64,000 nt of DNA from Tissierella sp. P1 (lineage in GTDB: Bacteria > Bacillota > Clostridia > Tissierellales > Tissierellaceae): assembly GCF_002266425.1 (NCBI RefSeq), contig NZ_NPMN01000002.1, positions 62,001-126,000 of the forward strand. The letters are read 5' to 3'. A program made the position numbers and the translations under genes. Position 1 is the first letter of the stretch, and each line of letters begins with the position of its first letter. Of this stretch, positions 34,206-43,274 are shown in pieces. Under the pieces are notes generated by a model. The model saw nothing but the letters and a program-made list of their open reading frames with translations, searched no databases and was not told the origin of the DNA.

Positions 34206-34898
34206 ATGTATACAAAATTGGAAAAGAGTGGGGTCGACTATCTAGTGAAAGTCGCTTTCCAAGTTATTATTGGAGCTATTCTGTTTTTTGTTTCTTCTGG
34301 GACATTAAAGAATCATCAGGGGTGGATTTATTTTGCTGTTTATACAATTTCGACTATATTAGGAATACTCTATTTATCAAAACACAATCCTGAGGTCTTA
34401 AATGAAAGAGTAAAGGAAAGAAATAATACTGAACAGTGGGATAAGATATTGCTTAAGTTATATATATTACTGGCGTTTTTTATAATTTATATTGTTGCTG
34501 GTTTTGATATAAGATTCGGTTGGTCTAGTGTACCTATATTTTGTATGTATCCTGCTTTGGCAATTATAATTCTATCTTCTTTTCTTGCAGTATGGGCTAT
34601 GAAAGAAAATGCGAATTTTGAGGCTACATCACGCATACAAAATGATCGAATACAGAATATTTGCGATTCAGGCCCATATAAAGCTATTCGCCATCCAGGT
34701 TACTTGGCTATAATACTATGGGCTATGGCGATACCTTTTGTATTTGGATCAGTATATATGATGATTCCATCATTTCTTATATCTATTATCATAGTGATTA
34801 GAACATATTTGGAAGATAAGATGTTGAAAGAAAAATTAGTCGGTTATGTTGAATATTGTAATAGAACAAAATATAGGCTTCTTCCATATATATGGTAG
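34206..34898 (+). CDS. Isoprenylcysteine carboxyl methyltransferase-family membrane protein
   Basis: Membrane protein (230 aa) with about five hydrophobic segments. The C-terminal signature SGPYKAIRHPGYLAIILW, then EDKMLKEKLVGYVEYC and TKYRLLPYIW, is that of the ICMT/PEMT-like family, which binds SAM and methylates small or lipid-like substrates in bacteria. GAGAGGTGG precedes the ATG. The biological substrate is unknown. Confidence 0.87.
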   Translation: MYTKLEKSGVDYLVKVAFQVIIGAILFFVSSGTLKNHQGWIYFAVYTISTILGILYLSKHNPEVLNERVKERNNTEQWDKILLKLYILLAFFIIYIVAGFDIRFGWSSVPIFCMYPALAIIILSSFLAVWAMKENANFEATSRIQNDRIQNICDSGPYKAIRHPGYLAIILWAMAIPFVFGSVYMMIPSFLISIIIVIRTYLEDKMLKEKLVGYVEYCNRTKYRLLPYIW

Positions 34899-34927
34899 AT
34901 TGAAAAGAATTGTTCTGTAGCATGGAG

Positions 34928-35010
34928 TTCATCACATAATACTATATTTTCATAAAGGTACACTAGGGTTCAAGGACGTTGTAAATACTTGGACGTTATA
35001 TGTCATCTCT
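34928..35010 (+). repeat. attC-like intergenic element E10
   Basis: Starts TCATCACATAATAC, contains CATAAAGGTACACTAGGG and ends ACGTTATATGTCATCT (34993-35008). The 428-base gap to the HAD gene also contains a short frame and element E11. Confidence 0.55.
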
Positions 35011-35034
35011 AGACTAAATTCATGTGTAAATTGA

Positions 35035-35175
35035 GTGAAACTATTACTAGAATATGAGATAAACAATATAGAAGACGCCGATAAAGATCTGGCTAATAGA
35101 ATAGTAACTCCAGAAGAGCATGAAAGGCTATGGATTAATAAATGTCAAACATACTTAAAGAGTATGAGTAGCTAA
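35035..35175 (+). pseudogene. Short reading frame between elements E10 and E11, probable gene remnant
   Basis: A 46-codon frame from GTG 35035 contains IEDADKDLANRIVTPEEHER and ends at TAA 35173-35175. It has no ribosome site and looks like the C-terminal tail of a lost protein. It sits between two attC-like elements, as a cassette body would. Confidence 0.4.
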
Positions 35176-35194
35176 ATACTAGGCGTAACGAAAC

Positions 35195-35280
35195 GACATA
35201 TAACAGAGGCTTATCGGTATCGGAAGGAAAGAATCTAGGAAAAACCCTACATTGCTAAATCTTGCGACGTTAGCTGAAAT
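35195..35280 (+). repeat. attC-like intergenic element E11
   Basis: Short complete copy of 86 bases: left end GACATATAACAGAGGCTTAT (35195-35214), right end TTGCGACGTTAGCTGAAAT (35262-35280). GCGTAACGAAAC just upstream may belong to a neighbouring copy. Confidence 0.55.
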
Positions 35281-35326
35281 TTTTAGCAATGTGTATTGAC
35301 TATAAAAATAATGTTTGGAGGAAAAG

Positions 35327-36052
35327 ATGATAAAGAGTTCAAAAGTAATTTTCTTTGATATGGGGAATACATTATTACATTTTCATTTTGGAAAAACTGA
35401 CGAAGAAAAAGATATTATTGGAATAAACCATCTCACAAATTTTCTTAAGCAATATAATTGTCAAGTTGAGTTTGAAGATGTAAAAAAATATTTCTTTGAT
35501 GAATGGCAAAAGGTTATGCCTCTAAGAAAAATTAATCATACAGAATATGCAGTAGAAGACTATTTAAATGGCTTTTTAAAAAAATATGATGTGGAACTAG
35601 ATCGAGATATGTGTATAAGAGCATTAGATGTTTTTTATACAGAATATAGGAATAACGTTTGGACTGAAGAAAACATTCATCATACATTAGAAAATATCAA
35701 ACAAAGAGGATATAGGATTGGTGTTATTTCAAATTCAAGACTTTATGATGAGGTCATGATCAATTGTTTTAAGAAAGTTGGACTAGCTAAGTATATAGAC
35801 GTGTTTACATTTAGTTACTATTTAAAAATATGCAAACCCAAAAAACAAATATTTGAAATTGCTCTTGATAGGATGAAAGTTAGTCCAGAAGATGCCATAA
35901 TGGTAGGAGATAATCTTAAAAGTGACATAGAGCCAGCACAAAAATTAGGTTTAACTGGAATATGGTTCAATAAGAATCTTACTTTAAATGATACTGATAT
36001 TAAGCCTGATAATGAAATATTTAAATTGAAAGAATTGATAGAGTTGTTGTAA
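35327..36052 (+). CDS. HAD-superfamily hydrolase (242 aa)
   Basis: Predicted phosphatase or dehalogenase-type enzyme. Motif I FFDMGNTL gives the nucleophile Asp11; the usual second aspartate is Gly, as in several HAD subgroups. Motif II is VISNS, the motif III lysine lies in KICKPKKQIF, and motif IV is MVGDNLKSDIEPA. Cap-domain helices lie between I and II. GGAGG is 5 bases before the ATG at 35327; the TTG at 35315 is too close to it to be the start. Confidence 0.88.
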   Translation: MIKSSKVIFFDMGNTLLHFHFGKTDEEKDIIGINHLTNFLKQYNCQVEFEDVKKYFFDEWQKVMPLRKINHTEYAVEDYLNGFLKKYDVELDRDMCIRALDVFYTEYRNNVWTEENIHHTLENIKQRGYRIGVISNSRLYDEVMINCFKKVGLAKYIDVFTFSYYLKICKPKKQIFEIALDRMKVSPEDAIMVGDNLKSDIEPAQKLGLTGIWFNKNLTLNDTDIKPDNEIFKLKELIELL

Positions 36053-36073
36053 TTCAAGTTTTATTTTAGACTT

Positions 36074-36128
36074 CAGCTAACCTTATATCTGCTTAAAGGT
36101 GCATGAGGACATAATCTTAGGTGTTAAA
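36074..36128 (+). repeat. attC-like intergenic element E14 (weak copy)
   Basis: CAGCTAACC, TTAAAGGTGC, GAGGACATAATCTTAGG and GTGTTAAAT in order. The middle matches GAGGACGTAATCTTGAGGG of E3. Confidence 0.4.
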
Positions 36129-36195
36129 TTAATTAATAAAAAGTAGTTAAAAAATATGAAGTAAAAATAGTTTATATTTTGTGAGGATGATTTTT

Positions 36196-36678
36196 ATGAA
36201 CATAATACTAAAAACGAGAACATTAGATCATGTTACTGTTTTTTGGAATAAGACTCAAGATGAAGAAATAAAAAGATTATTCCCTATTGTAAGCAAGTCC
36301 CTAGAGGAATCAATAATATTATTTGAGGAATCTCTTAAGGAAAATGCATCAAGCTATGGAAAAGTAATTTATTTTGAAGGAAAGTATATTGGAGATATTT
36401 GGTGTTACAGTATAGATGAAAATAGTGAGAAAATGGCTATGCTAAGTATTCTCATCTTTGAAAAAGAACTATGGGGAAGAGGGATAGCGACAGAGGTTAC
36501 AAAAATTTTTGTCAAAGAGGTTTTTAGTAAGTTTGATATAGAAAAAATAGGAGCATTTACGTATTCCAATAATTATGGCTCGATAAGCTTAATGGTAAAA
36601 GTTGGATTCATTGAAATAGAAAAGTTTGTTGAAGACGGAATTGAATCAAAATACTTTGAAATAATAAAAGCTTTATAA
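36196..36678 (+). CDS. GNAT N-acetyltransferase (160 aa)
   Basis: GNAT of the RimJ/L-like branch. GKVIYFEGKYIGDIWCYSI is the central strand pair, LIFEKELWGRGIATEVTKIF holds the acetyl-CoA loop (WGRGIA), and NYGSISLMVKVGFIEIEKF ends the fold. The frame is open to GTG 36181, but GTGAGGA there serves as ribosome site for the ATG at 36196. The acceptor is unknown. Confidence 0.85.
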   Translation: MNIILKTRTLDHVTVFWNKTQDEEIKRLFPIVSKSLEESIILFEESLKENASSYGKVIYFEGKYIGDIWCYSIDENSEKMAMLSILIFEKELWGRGIATEVTKIFVKEVFSKFDIEKIGAFTYSNNYGSISLMVKVGFIEIEKFVEDGIESKYFEIIKAL

Positions 36679-36961
36679 ATTGTTTGTGAAGCAATAGTAT
36701 ATTGGCAAGATACTTTTACAAACATAGCACTCTAGCTTGCTTTGACTAAGTTAAGGATGAAATTCTAGGCTAGACAAATCAAGTGTTTCAGTTGACTAAG
36801 ATGGTACCATGTCTATTGAAGATAGCAATTATCTAAGCTAGTAGACAAGCTATATGTAAAGATGATGTATATTTGAAATGCTGAGACTGTTATGTGAAAA
36901 AATCATCCTTAGAAAACAGACAATACTAGATATCTAAAAATTTATATAAGAGGTGTAAGTT

Positions 36962-37648
36962 TTGAAAGAATATAAAGTAATTTGCATAGATATGTTTCAA
37001 ACATTAGTAAATATAGAATCTAGAGTTGAATATATCTGGAAAAGGATACTAGAAGAAGATTATAATGAAGAATTAAGGGATAAATATGTACAAACTGTTA
37101 GAATCAAAATAGTCGATAACTTTCACGTTAGTGAAAGTACTAGTACCAAATTTAAAAGTCTAAAGGAAATATTTTTTGAGAGTTTTAAGGACATTTTTGA
37201 AGAAAACCAAGTGAAATATTGCCCAAGCTATGCAACAAGAGTTTTTATGGAAGAACATGATAGAGCAGATTTATATCATGATAGTAAAGAATTTATTAAT
37301 AGAGCTAATAAAAAATATAAAGTGTGTTTAGTAAGTGATGCTGATACTGAAATGATTGAACATCAAATTAAAAATTTTGATTTTGACAAGATATTTATAT
37401 CAGAAGACATACAATCTTATAAAGGAGAACCAAATTATAAGATTTTCAAAGAAGTCATAAATCATTACAATATAGAGCCACGAAAAATAATACATATAGG
37501 AGATTCTTCATCTGATATTATAGGTGCTAATAGAGCAGGTATAGATACATGTTGGATAAATAGACATAATTATAGAAAAAGATTCCATATAAAGCCAAAT
37601 TATGAAACTGAGTCTTTAAATGAGTTATTTCCAATACTTAATATATAA
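36962..37648 (+). CDS. HAD-superfamily hydrolase (228 aa, TTG start)
   Basis: Motif I CIDMFQTL provides nucleophile Asp10. Motif II is LVSDADTEM, motif III lies in SYKGEPNYKIF, and motif IV is IHIGDSSSDIIGANRAG. The N-terminal motif and IGDSSSD spacing place it among HAD-IA hydrolases. AGAGGTG precedes TTG 36962. It is only distantly related to the HAD gene at 35327. The 283-base gap ahead shows no gene. Confidence 0.87.
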   Translation: MKEYKVICIDMFQTLVNIESRVEYIWKRILEEDYNEELRDKYVQTVRIKIVDNFHVSESTSTKFKSLKEIFFESFKDIFEENQVKYCPSYATRVFMEEHDRADLYHDSKEFINRANKKYKVCLVSDADTEMIEHQIKNFDFDKIFISEDIQSYKGEPNYKIFKEVINHYNIEPRKIIHIGDSSSDIIGANRAGIDTCWINRHNYRKRFHIKPNYETESLNELFPILNI

Positions 37649-37683
37649 TCATTTTGATTTTGTTAATGCTCTGAAGAGAGGAG

Positions 37684-37735
37684 ATTACCCCATAAAGGTT
37701 CGATGACGCTAAGCCTTATGACGTTATAAGAAATT
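37684..37735 (+). repeat. attC-like intergenic element E12
   Basis: CCCATAAAGGTTCGATGACG, then CTAAGCC and the end ATGACGTTATAAGAAAT (37719-37735). Lacks the GGAGC core. Confidence 0.45.
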
Positions 37736-37891
37736 ATAGTATCGTGATTATTTTTTAGGTATTGTTTGATTAAAAGAAAACGTTGTAAAGATGGCGAATA
37801 TATTTTTAAATGTTATTCCACGATGTAATGGAATTATTCTAAATAAATTAGAATTAGAATATTGAAAAATGATGATAGGAGAGAAGATTAT

Positions 37892-38524
37892 ATGTTTAGA
37901 ATTTTAGCAATAGGAATAGAAACCTTTTCTGGTATTTTGGTTGTGTTTTTTATGTTAGCTTTATTTCAAATATTGATTGAAAAAAATAAAGTTTCTATTG
38001 GACACAAGATTGTAACTTTTATATATACCTTTTTTGTAGTTGCTATATTTGCAGCCACTGGAGTACCTTCTTTTAATTCATTGCATTTCGATGCTACAAT
38101 TAATTATGTTCCTTTTTATGATGTTGTGGGGAACTTTATTCAGTATTTACTGAACTTAATTCTATTTGTACCCTTTGGCTTCTTGCTTCCAGCATTGTGG
38201 ACAAAGTATCAAACATTCAAGAGAACGATATTTACTGGATTTGGTCTTTCATTGCTAATTGAAATTTCCCAACTATTCTGTTATCGTACAACGGATATAG
38301 ATGACTTGATTATGAACACTTTAGGCACATCACTTGGTTTTATGCTTTTCAAGATTTTTTCAAAGAAAAAGCCTGAGCTAATAAAAGAAATTTGTTTAAC
38401 GGAAGATGTTTCAAACGATAAAATAATTAAATTGGAAGGAACTATTCTTTTCGTAATAATAATATTGGTTATGTTTTTTATCCAGCCGGCAATTGCAAGT
38501 AAAATTTGGAGTATTATACTGTAG
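37892..38524 (+). CDS. VanZ-family membrane protein
   Basis: Four to five hydrophobic segments over 210 aa, with the VanZ landmarks NYVPFYD, LNLILFVPFGFLLPALW and LIEISQLFCY, and the diagnostic RTTDIDDLIMNTLGTSLG. VanZ proteins are linked to low-level teicoplanin resistance in enterococci; most homologues have no known role. AGGAGAG lies before the ATG at 37892. The longer frame from TTG 37862 lacks a ribosome site. Confidence 0.9.
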   Translation: MFRILAIGIETFSGILVVFFMLALFQILIEKNKVSIGHKIVTFIYTFFVVAIFAATGVPSFNSLHFDATINYVPFYDVVGNFIQYLLNLILFVPFGFLLPALWTKYQTFKRTIFTGFGLSLLIEISQLFCYRTTDIDDLIMNTLGTSLGFMLFKIFSKKKPELIKEICLTEDVSNDKIIKLEGTILFVIIILVMFFIQPAIASKIWSIIL

Positions 38525-38580
38525 GAGATTATGAGTATAATTTGTAGTTCTGTTTAAGATGCATTCTCTATTTTATGTGA

Positions 38581-38704
38581 AGAGAAATAGGGGTGGAAAG
38601 CGATTAGGGCATATACTTGCACTGCTAGTAAGAAAACTCCACCAAGGAAATCTATCTTTAGGGACCAGTTCAGTGACATCGCAAATGTAAGACGTTATGT
38701 GATA
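38581..38704 (+). repeat. attC-like intergenic element E13
   Basis: Contains AGGGCATATACTTGCAC, CTCCACCAAGG, and a right half CCAGTTCAGTGACATCGCAA closely matching E3. It ends GTAAGACGTTATGTGATA (38687-38704). The 319-base gap holds no gene. Confidence 0.6.
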
Positions 38705-38843
38705 GTGGGACATATCAGAGTAATATTTTAGTTCAAATTTCTAAAAGATTTCACTATAACTGTTATTTAAGGAAAATTTTTTTGATTAGATTAACAGGGA
38801 AGTAGTTATCTAAGGATTGGGGGGGAGAGCTATAGAAAATAGA

Positions 38844-39506
38844 ATGGAGAAATATCTAATTGAAATTGCTAAAGAAAAAATTGATAATACAGACCCTTCT
38901 CATGATATATATCATACCATGAGGGTGCTTAATACTATAAAATATATAAAAGAAAGAGAAGGTGGAGATTTAGATATCTTAGTGCCAGCTGCAATATTTC
39001 ATGACATAATATGCTATCCTAAGAATCATCCTAAATCTAAATTTTCAGCTAAAGAGAGTGCGGAATTTGCAGTCAATATATTAGAAAAATTAGATTGTTA
39101 TCCAAAAGAAAAAATTCACAAAGTTTACAAGGCAATAAATGAATGCTCTTTTTCTAAAGGAATCATACCAGAGTTTTTAGAAGGAAAGATTTTGCAAGAT
39201 GCTGACATGTTAGAGTCAACAGGAATTATTTCTATAATGAGAACATTTAGTTCGACAGGTCAGATGAAAAAAAGCTTTTATCATCCAGAAGATCCATTTT
39301 GCAAGAGTAGAGAACCAGATGGTAAAGAATATGCATTAGATTTATTCTATTCAAGGTTATTAATTGTAAAAGATTTAATGCATACAGAAATAGCTAGAAA
39401 TATAGCAGTTCGAAGAACAAAGATTTTATATGAATTCTTGGAAAATTTTAAAATGGAACTTTACGATGATATAGATCTACAATGTGAGAATAAATCCATC
39501 AGATGA
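38844..39506 (+). CDS. HD-domain phosphohydrolase (about 220 aa)
   Basis: Metal-dependent HD enzyme: SHDIYHTMRVLNTIKYI and AAIFHDIICYP provide the H...HD ligands, and ILQDADMLESTG the later aspartate. The arrangement resembles YedJ-like proteins that act on nucleotides or phosphates. The open frame starts at TTG 38817 inside a G-run. I choose ATG 38844, although GGGGGAG is about 18 bases away, so the start is uncertain. Confidence 0.85.
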   Translation: MEKYLIEIAKEKIDNTDPSHDIYHTMRVLNTIKYIKEREGGDLDILVPAAIFHDIICYPKNHPKSKFSAKESAEFAVNILEKLDCYPKEKIHKVYKAINECSFSKGIIPEFLEGKILQDADMLESTGIISIMRTFSSTGQMKKSFYHPEDPFCKSREPDGKEYALDLFYSRLLIVKDLMHTEIARNIAVRRTKILYEFLENFKMELYDDIDLQCENKSIR

Positions 39507-39635
39507 CAATATGCTCTATGGAAGGATTACAAAAGACAAATGATTACTATTTATGGAATTTTGTGGGATAAAATCTGAGGATTTTCGCTTATATGAAATG
39601 CTTATAAACTACTGTAAGTTAATGGGGGAAAAAAT

Positions 39636-40142
39636 ATGAATATTTATATCAATGAACTATCAGATAATCTATTTTTAATTACTGCAAAAATGATTACGGG
39701 ATTAATGAATTATCATAGGAAACTAAATAATGCTCCTAAAGAATACTGGCAGACTGATGAACAATCTCAAGAAACTCTAAGGAATTGGATTGAAGAAGGG
39801 ACAGTATATAATATATTTTTAGATGATGAACCTGTAGGATTCTTTTATGTTAGATTTGGTGGTCAAAATGTAGCATGGTTAGAAGATTTGTTTATATTAG
39901 AACAACATAGAGATAAAGGCATTGGGAAATATGCTATGCAGAAATTAGATGAATTAATGATTGAAAAGAATGTGGTGGCCATATTTGTAGATGTCATACC
40001 AAGAAATACTGGAGCAATAAAGTTATATAGGGATTTTGGATTTAATCATCTAAATTTAATACAGCTTAGAAAAAACTATGATAAAATATTGGACAAAGAT
40101 GAAGATGTAGAAATATTAGGATTTAATTTTAAAAAATATTAG
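39636..40142 (+). CDS. GNAT N-acetyltransferase (168 aa)
   Basis: Complete GNAT: VGFFYVRFGGQNVAWLEDLF in the centre, then FILEQHRDKGIGKYAMQKL with the acetyl-CoA loop (HRDKGIGK), then NTGAIKLYRDFGFNHLNLI. Similar to aminoglycoside 6'-acetyltransferase-like GNATs in size, but the substrate is not known. GGGGG precedes the ATG. Followed by another GNAT 104 bases on. Confidence 0.88.
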   Translation: MNIYINELSDNLFLITAKMITGLMNYHRKLNNAPKEYWQTDEQSQETLRNWIEEGTVYNIFLDDEPVGFFYVRFGGQNVAWLEDLFILEQHRDKGIGKYAMQKLDELMIEKNVVAIFVDVIPRNTGAIKLYRDFGFNHLNLIQLRKNYDKILDKDEDVEILGFNFKKY

Positions 40143-40246
40143 AACATCTCATCTAGAAGCAAATATGGTTTGTGGTGAACTTTATTTAGTAATAGAAAGT
40201 GTCATCACGTCATGGAGATGTCATAGGACATAAAGGAGTGAAGTAA

Positions 40247-40795
40247 ATGCAAGTAACCTTAAACTTGACAGATCAAAGTACTAAATTTATTATAAATAAC
40301 TTATATCCATTATATTTACACGATTTATCTGAGATATGGGAATGGAAACCAAATAAATACGGAGTTTTTGAAGATGACGAAATTTTGACTTTGAATGAGC
40401 AAAACAAAGTTTTTGATATATGGTGGTCTAAACAATCAATATTATTCCCATACCTAATAAAAGTAGATGACATTCCAGCAGGTTTTGCTTTAGTGGCAAC
40501 ACCTCCTTATACACCACACGATAGTGATTTTTACGTAAATGAATTTTTTATTTTACGAAGTTATAGGGGAAAGGGAGTAGCAGAAAAAGCAGCAATTAAA
40601 GTATTTAATAATCATCTTGGTACTTGGGAATTGCAGACAAACCCTAATGGAGGCAATAAAAGAGCGCAAACTTTTTGGAGAAAAACCATTGAAAATTATA
40701 CAGAGGGAAATTATCAGGAGGAAGTTTCAGAAACAGAAGATGATGGAAATAGATTAATTTTTAGATTTAATAATAGCAGAAATACTTTAAAATGA
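40247..40795 (+). CDS. GNAT N-acetyltransferase (182 aa)
   Basis: PAGFALVATPPYTPHDSDFY then FFILRSYRGKGVAEKAAIKV, where RGKGVA is the acetyl-CoA loop. QTNPNGGNKRAQTFWRKTIE matches a GNAT subgroup often annotated as putative acetyltransferase. AAGGAG lies 8 bases before the ATG. Not closely similar to the neighbouring GNAT, so the pair is not a recent duplication. Confidence 0.85.
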   Translation: MQVTLNLTDQSTKFIINNLYPLYLHDLSEIWEWKPNKYGVFEDDEILTLNEQNKVFDIWWSKQSILFPYLIKVDDIPAGFALVATPPYTPHDSDFYVNEFFILRSYRGKGVAEKAAIKVFNNHLGTWELQTNPNGGNKRAQTFWRKTIENYTEGNYQEEVSETEDDGNRLIFRFNNSRNTLK

Positions 40796-40954
40796 AAGCC
40801 TATTTAATATAGAAGAGGCTTGTAAATATGAAAATGCTGATGTTATCCCTAGCATAGTGTCCGAGGATAGAGAAAAAAAGAGAAGAGTCTATATTTCATG
40901 ATTGTTAAATTATATTAAGTAAAATATTTTATATAACAGGAAGGATTGAAGGTA

Positions 40955-41620
40955 ATGGATATATTCCAAAAGTTATTAATAGATATTGAAAAAGAAAATA
41001 AAGCAATAAGCTATTTTATTAAACCTGAGGAAGGTAAAAAAATCGAAGTTGTTCTATCAGGAAAAATCGTTGTTCCAGTTCCTGAAAATGAACGAGAACA
41101 TAAAATTTATAAACTACTTGAAGAAAATTGTGATGTGATTTTTTGTACCACTCAGACATTGGATGATTTTCAATTCTATCCTGTGCCTAAGTTTTCAATT
41201 TTTGCTGTTGATAGTAAAGGGAATTATTTTGGTACAATCGAAGGTACAAGTAATATAGTAGATGATGACTATCCAGTTGGATATGTAAATCATGAGGGGG
41301 AGTATGGCAAAATTTCGGATAATCTGAAGGATTTTTTAGAGCTTGTTACTTTTTATCCGTATTGGCGAGACATCATTAAGTACGAGCAGATGGAGATACC
41401 TTATGATATACATACTATGGAAGCAAAAGAAACGGAGAAAAATTTCCAATATTTTGTACGCCAATCTGAGATTGCAAAAATACTTAAACTTTCTAAAAAA
41501 CCCAAATCTATTGAATTATTAATATCAAACATTAGAAACACATCAAAATTTCTAGTGTATAGTTCAAAGGATGAGGCTAAAAAAACAAATATATTTTGGG
41601 ATAGACATAGCCTTGATTAA
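40955..41620 (+). CDS. SMI1/KNR4 (SUKH)-like protein, tentative
   Basis: A soluble 221-aa protein. FQFYPVPKFSIFAVDSKGNY and then GYVNHEGEYGKISDNLKDFL and LVTFYPYWRDII recall SUKH/SMI1-type domains, which often act as immunity proteins against polymorphic toxins. No toxin gene is nearby. GGAAGGA at 40939-40945 fits the ATG at 40955 better than the TTG at 40946. The family call is a guess from pattern. Confidence 0.4.
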   Translation: MDIFQKLLIDIEKENKAISYFIKPEEGKKIEVVLSGKIVVPVPENEREHKIYKLLEENCDVIFCTTQTLDDFQFYPVPKFSIFAVDSKGNYFGTIEGTSNIVDDDYPVGYVNHEGEYGKISDNLKDFLELVTFYPYWRDIIKYEQMEIPYDIHTMEAKETEKNFQYFVRQSEIAKILKLSKKPKSIELLISNIRNTSKFLVYSSKDEAKKTNIFWDRHSLD

Positions 41621-41854
41621 AGGAGAAGATTAGGAGCACGATTTTTGGTTTATAACCATAAGGCGACAAGATGTTGAGTATTTGTAGAAAATAACAAAGA
41701 AAAAGTTTTTTATCTGACCTGCAATATGTAGAAAATGATGATTAATATGAAAATTGAACTTGAAAAGGCTGCTATTGAACATGAAGACATAGTTAAGACA
41801 TCTACTTTATAAAGTTATATTCAATAAGAGTAGAGATGAAAGGATGGAAACTAC

Positions 41855-42085
41855 ATGAAATGCCCATATTGTGGAGAAGAAATGAAACGAGGATTTATAT
41901 ATGGGGATAGGTATTCCCTTAAATGGATTCCAGAAGAGAAAGATAAAGGACTTATATTTCAATGGTTTGCAAGGGGGATAAAACTCTCGGATGCATCTAT
42001 GAATAATAGTGTGGAATCATTTTGCTGTAAAAATTGTAAGAAAATTATTATTGATGTGGAAAACAAAATTGATCAAAGAAAATAA
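41855..42085 (+). CDS. Small zinc-ribbon protein (PF20097-like, 76 aa)
   Basis: CPYCGEEMKRGFIYG at residues 3-17 and FCCKNCKKIIID near the end give two Cys pairs for one zinc site. The centre LKWIPEEKDKG and KLSDASM fits the family of short zinc-ribbon proteins of unknown role common in Clostridia. AAAGGATGG precedes the ATG. The 234-base spacer before it contains a 25-codon frame (MKIELEKAAIEHEDIVKT), likely a remnant. Confidence 0.8.
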   Translation: MKCPYCGEEMKRGFIYGDRYSLKWIPEEKDKGLIFQWFARGIKLSDASMNNSVESFCCKNCKKIIIDVENKIDQRK

Positions 42086-42336
42086 GTATAATTTGTAATA
42101 TTATTTGAGACGGAATTTTTATATTATGTGAAAAGTCAAAGAAAAAAAGATGTTACTAAGGATCAAAACTTTAACATAAATGTTTAGTCACTTTATTTGT
42201 TTGAAAATAAGTTTCTGAAAATTATTTATAGAGAGGCAACATTAGAGCGAGTTTAATCTATAAAGTCCTTTCAAGTAGAAAGTAAGTAGTGCTACTAATT
42301 ACAAATACGCTAACAAGTATTTAAAAATTGGAAATG

Positions 42337-42480
42337 ATATAAGGACAATGAAAAGCTATAATAATCATCTGACTATTATAGCCTTTTTGTATTGTACATT
42401 ACTTAGTATAAGATTATTAAAGAATATTTTGAGAAAAGGAGGAATTTAGAAAACAATGTAGAATAATATTAGGATAGATA
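42337..42480 (+). repeat. Direct repeat copy 2 (mate at 18444-18625), with terminator
   Basis: Terminator block AGCTATAATAATCA with its partner TATTATAGCC and T-run (42353-42388), then AGAATATTTTGAGAAAAGG and GAAAACAATGTAGAATAA (about 42449-42466), matching copy 1. The gap 42086-42532 holds this copy; I see no gene in the rest. Confidence 0.7.
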
Positions 42481-42532
42481 GTTATTAGTTGGTTGTCATT
42501 ATTGATAACCTTAATCGAGGAGGTATTATGTT

Positions 42533-42853
42533 ATGCTTAAGAACTTTTTATCTTTCGAGAAAGATTCTGCTTTTAGTCTTATGGAGAGGATCTTTTATAT
42601 AGGAATATTTACTTTATTTCTTCCAGCTTTTTGGATAGGAAAATATTTTGCTGTTTTATTTCCAGCAACCCATCAGATTCCAGCAGAGACACCTGGTTGG
42701 TTTACTTTTACATCTGGGCCTAATATCATACTTGGTATTTTAATTGGCATAGGTTTCTTAATTATATCGATTTTAATCTGGAAAATCATTTGCCAAGCTC
42801 TATTGATAATTCTTCAAGCCTGTGAAACCTATATAGATAATAATGAGAAGTAA
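42533..42853 (+). CDS. Small membrane protein of unknown function (106 aa)
   Basis: Two hydrophobic regions: ERIFYIGIFTLFLPAFWIG near residues 18-36 and IILGILIGIGFLIISILIW near 64-82. No recognised domain. AGGAGG lies ahead of both ATG 42528 and ATG 42533; only the second opens the long frame. It lies directly after direct repeat copy 2. Confidence 0.6.
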   Translation: MLKNFLSFEKDSAFSLMERIFYIGIFTLFLPAFWIGKYFAVLFPATHQIPAETPGWFTFTSGPNIILGILIGIGFLIISILIWKIICQALLIILQACETYIDNNEK

Positions 42854-43029
42854 TAACTAGAGAAAATATTGTGTATTACTATTGGTAATCCAGCTGAAGG
42901 AATGTACCATAGAATGGGATTTTTCTCAGGGGTTAAGTTCATAGACATGTATTTGAAATAAGCATAAAGATAATGTTGTAACTTAAAGTTTTTAGAGAGT
43001 AAGAACATTTATTTAGGAGGACGATGTAG

Positions 43030-43272
43030 TTGAATAATATAGATAAACATAATAGACTTCAAGAAGAGTGTTTTTCATATAGAGTATCAAAAGATAACAA
43101 AGTATTTATATTCTGGCATGAAAAACAGGTAATGATTCTGAAAGGTAAAGATAGTGAGAAGTTTTTAGCTAAAATAGAAAATGCAGATACCCTAGAGTCA
43201 CAGTTAATTATGGCTAAAATTACTGGTAATTTCAAACGTGGAAATGAAAAAATAAATAAGGTGAGGAAATAA
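43030..43272 (+). CDS. Conserved small protein of unknown function (80 aa, TTG start)
   Basis: The sequence FSYRVSKDNKVFIFWHEKQV and the end AKITGNFKRGNEK match a small conserved family seen in Bacilli and Clostridia, whose role is unknown. AGGAGG (43015-43020) precedes TTG 43030. It ends two bases before the nucleotidyltransferase start, so these two are co-transcribed. Confidence 0.72.
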   Translation: MNNIDKHNRLQEECFSYRVSKDNKVFIFWHEKQVMILKGKDSEKFLAKIENADTLESQLIMAKITGNFKRGNEKINKVRK

Positions 43273-43274
43273 AA

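Noticed and set aside
19735-38704. CRISPR array
   Set aside because: The repeats are 80-150 bp, diverged and separated by whole genes, with no short identical repeats or uniform spacers and no cas genes.
36196-40795. Tandem duplication of HAD and GNAT genes
   Set aside because: The two HAD proteins and the adjacent GNATs share only family motifs, not recent sequence identity.
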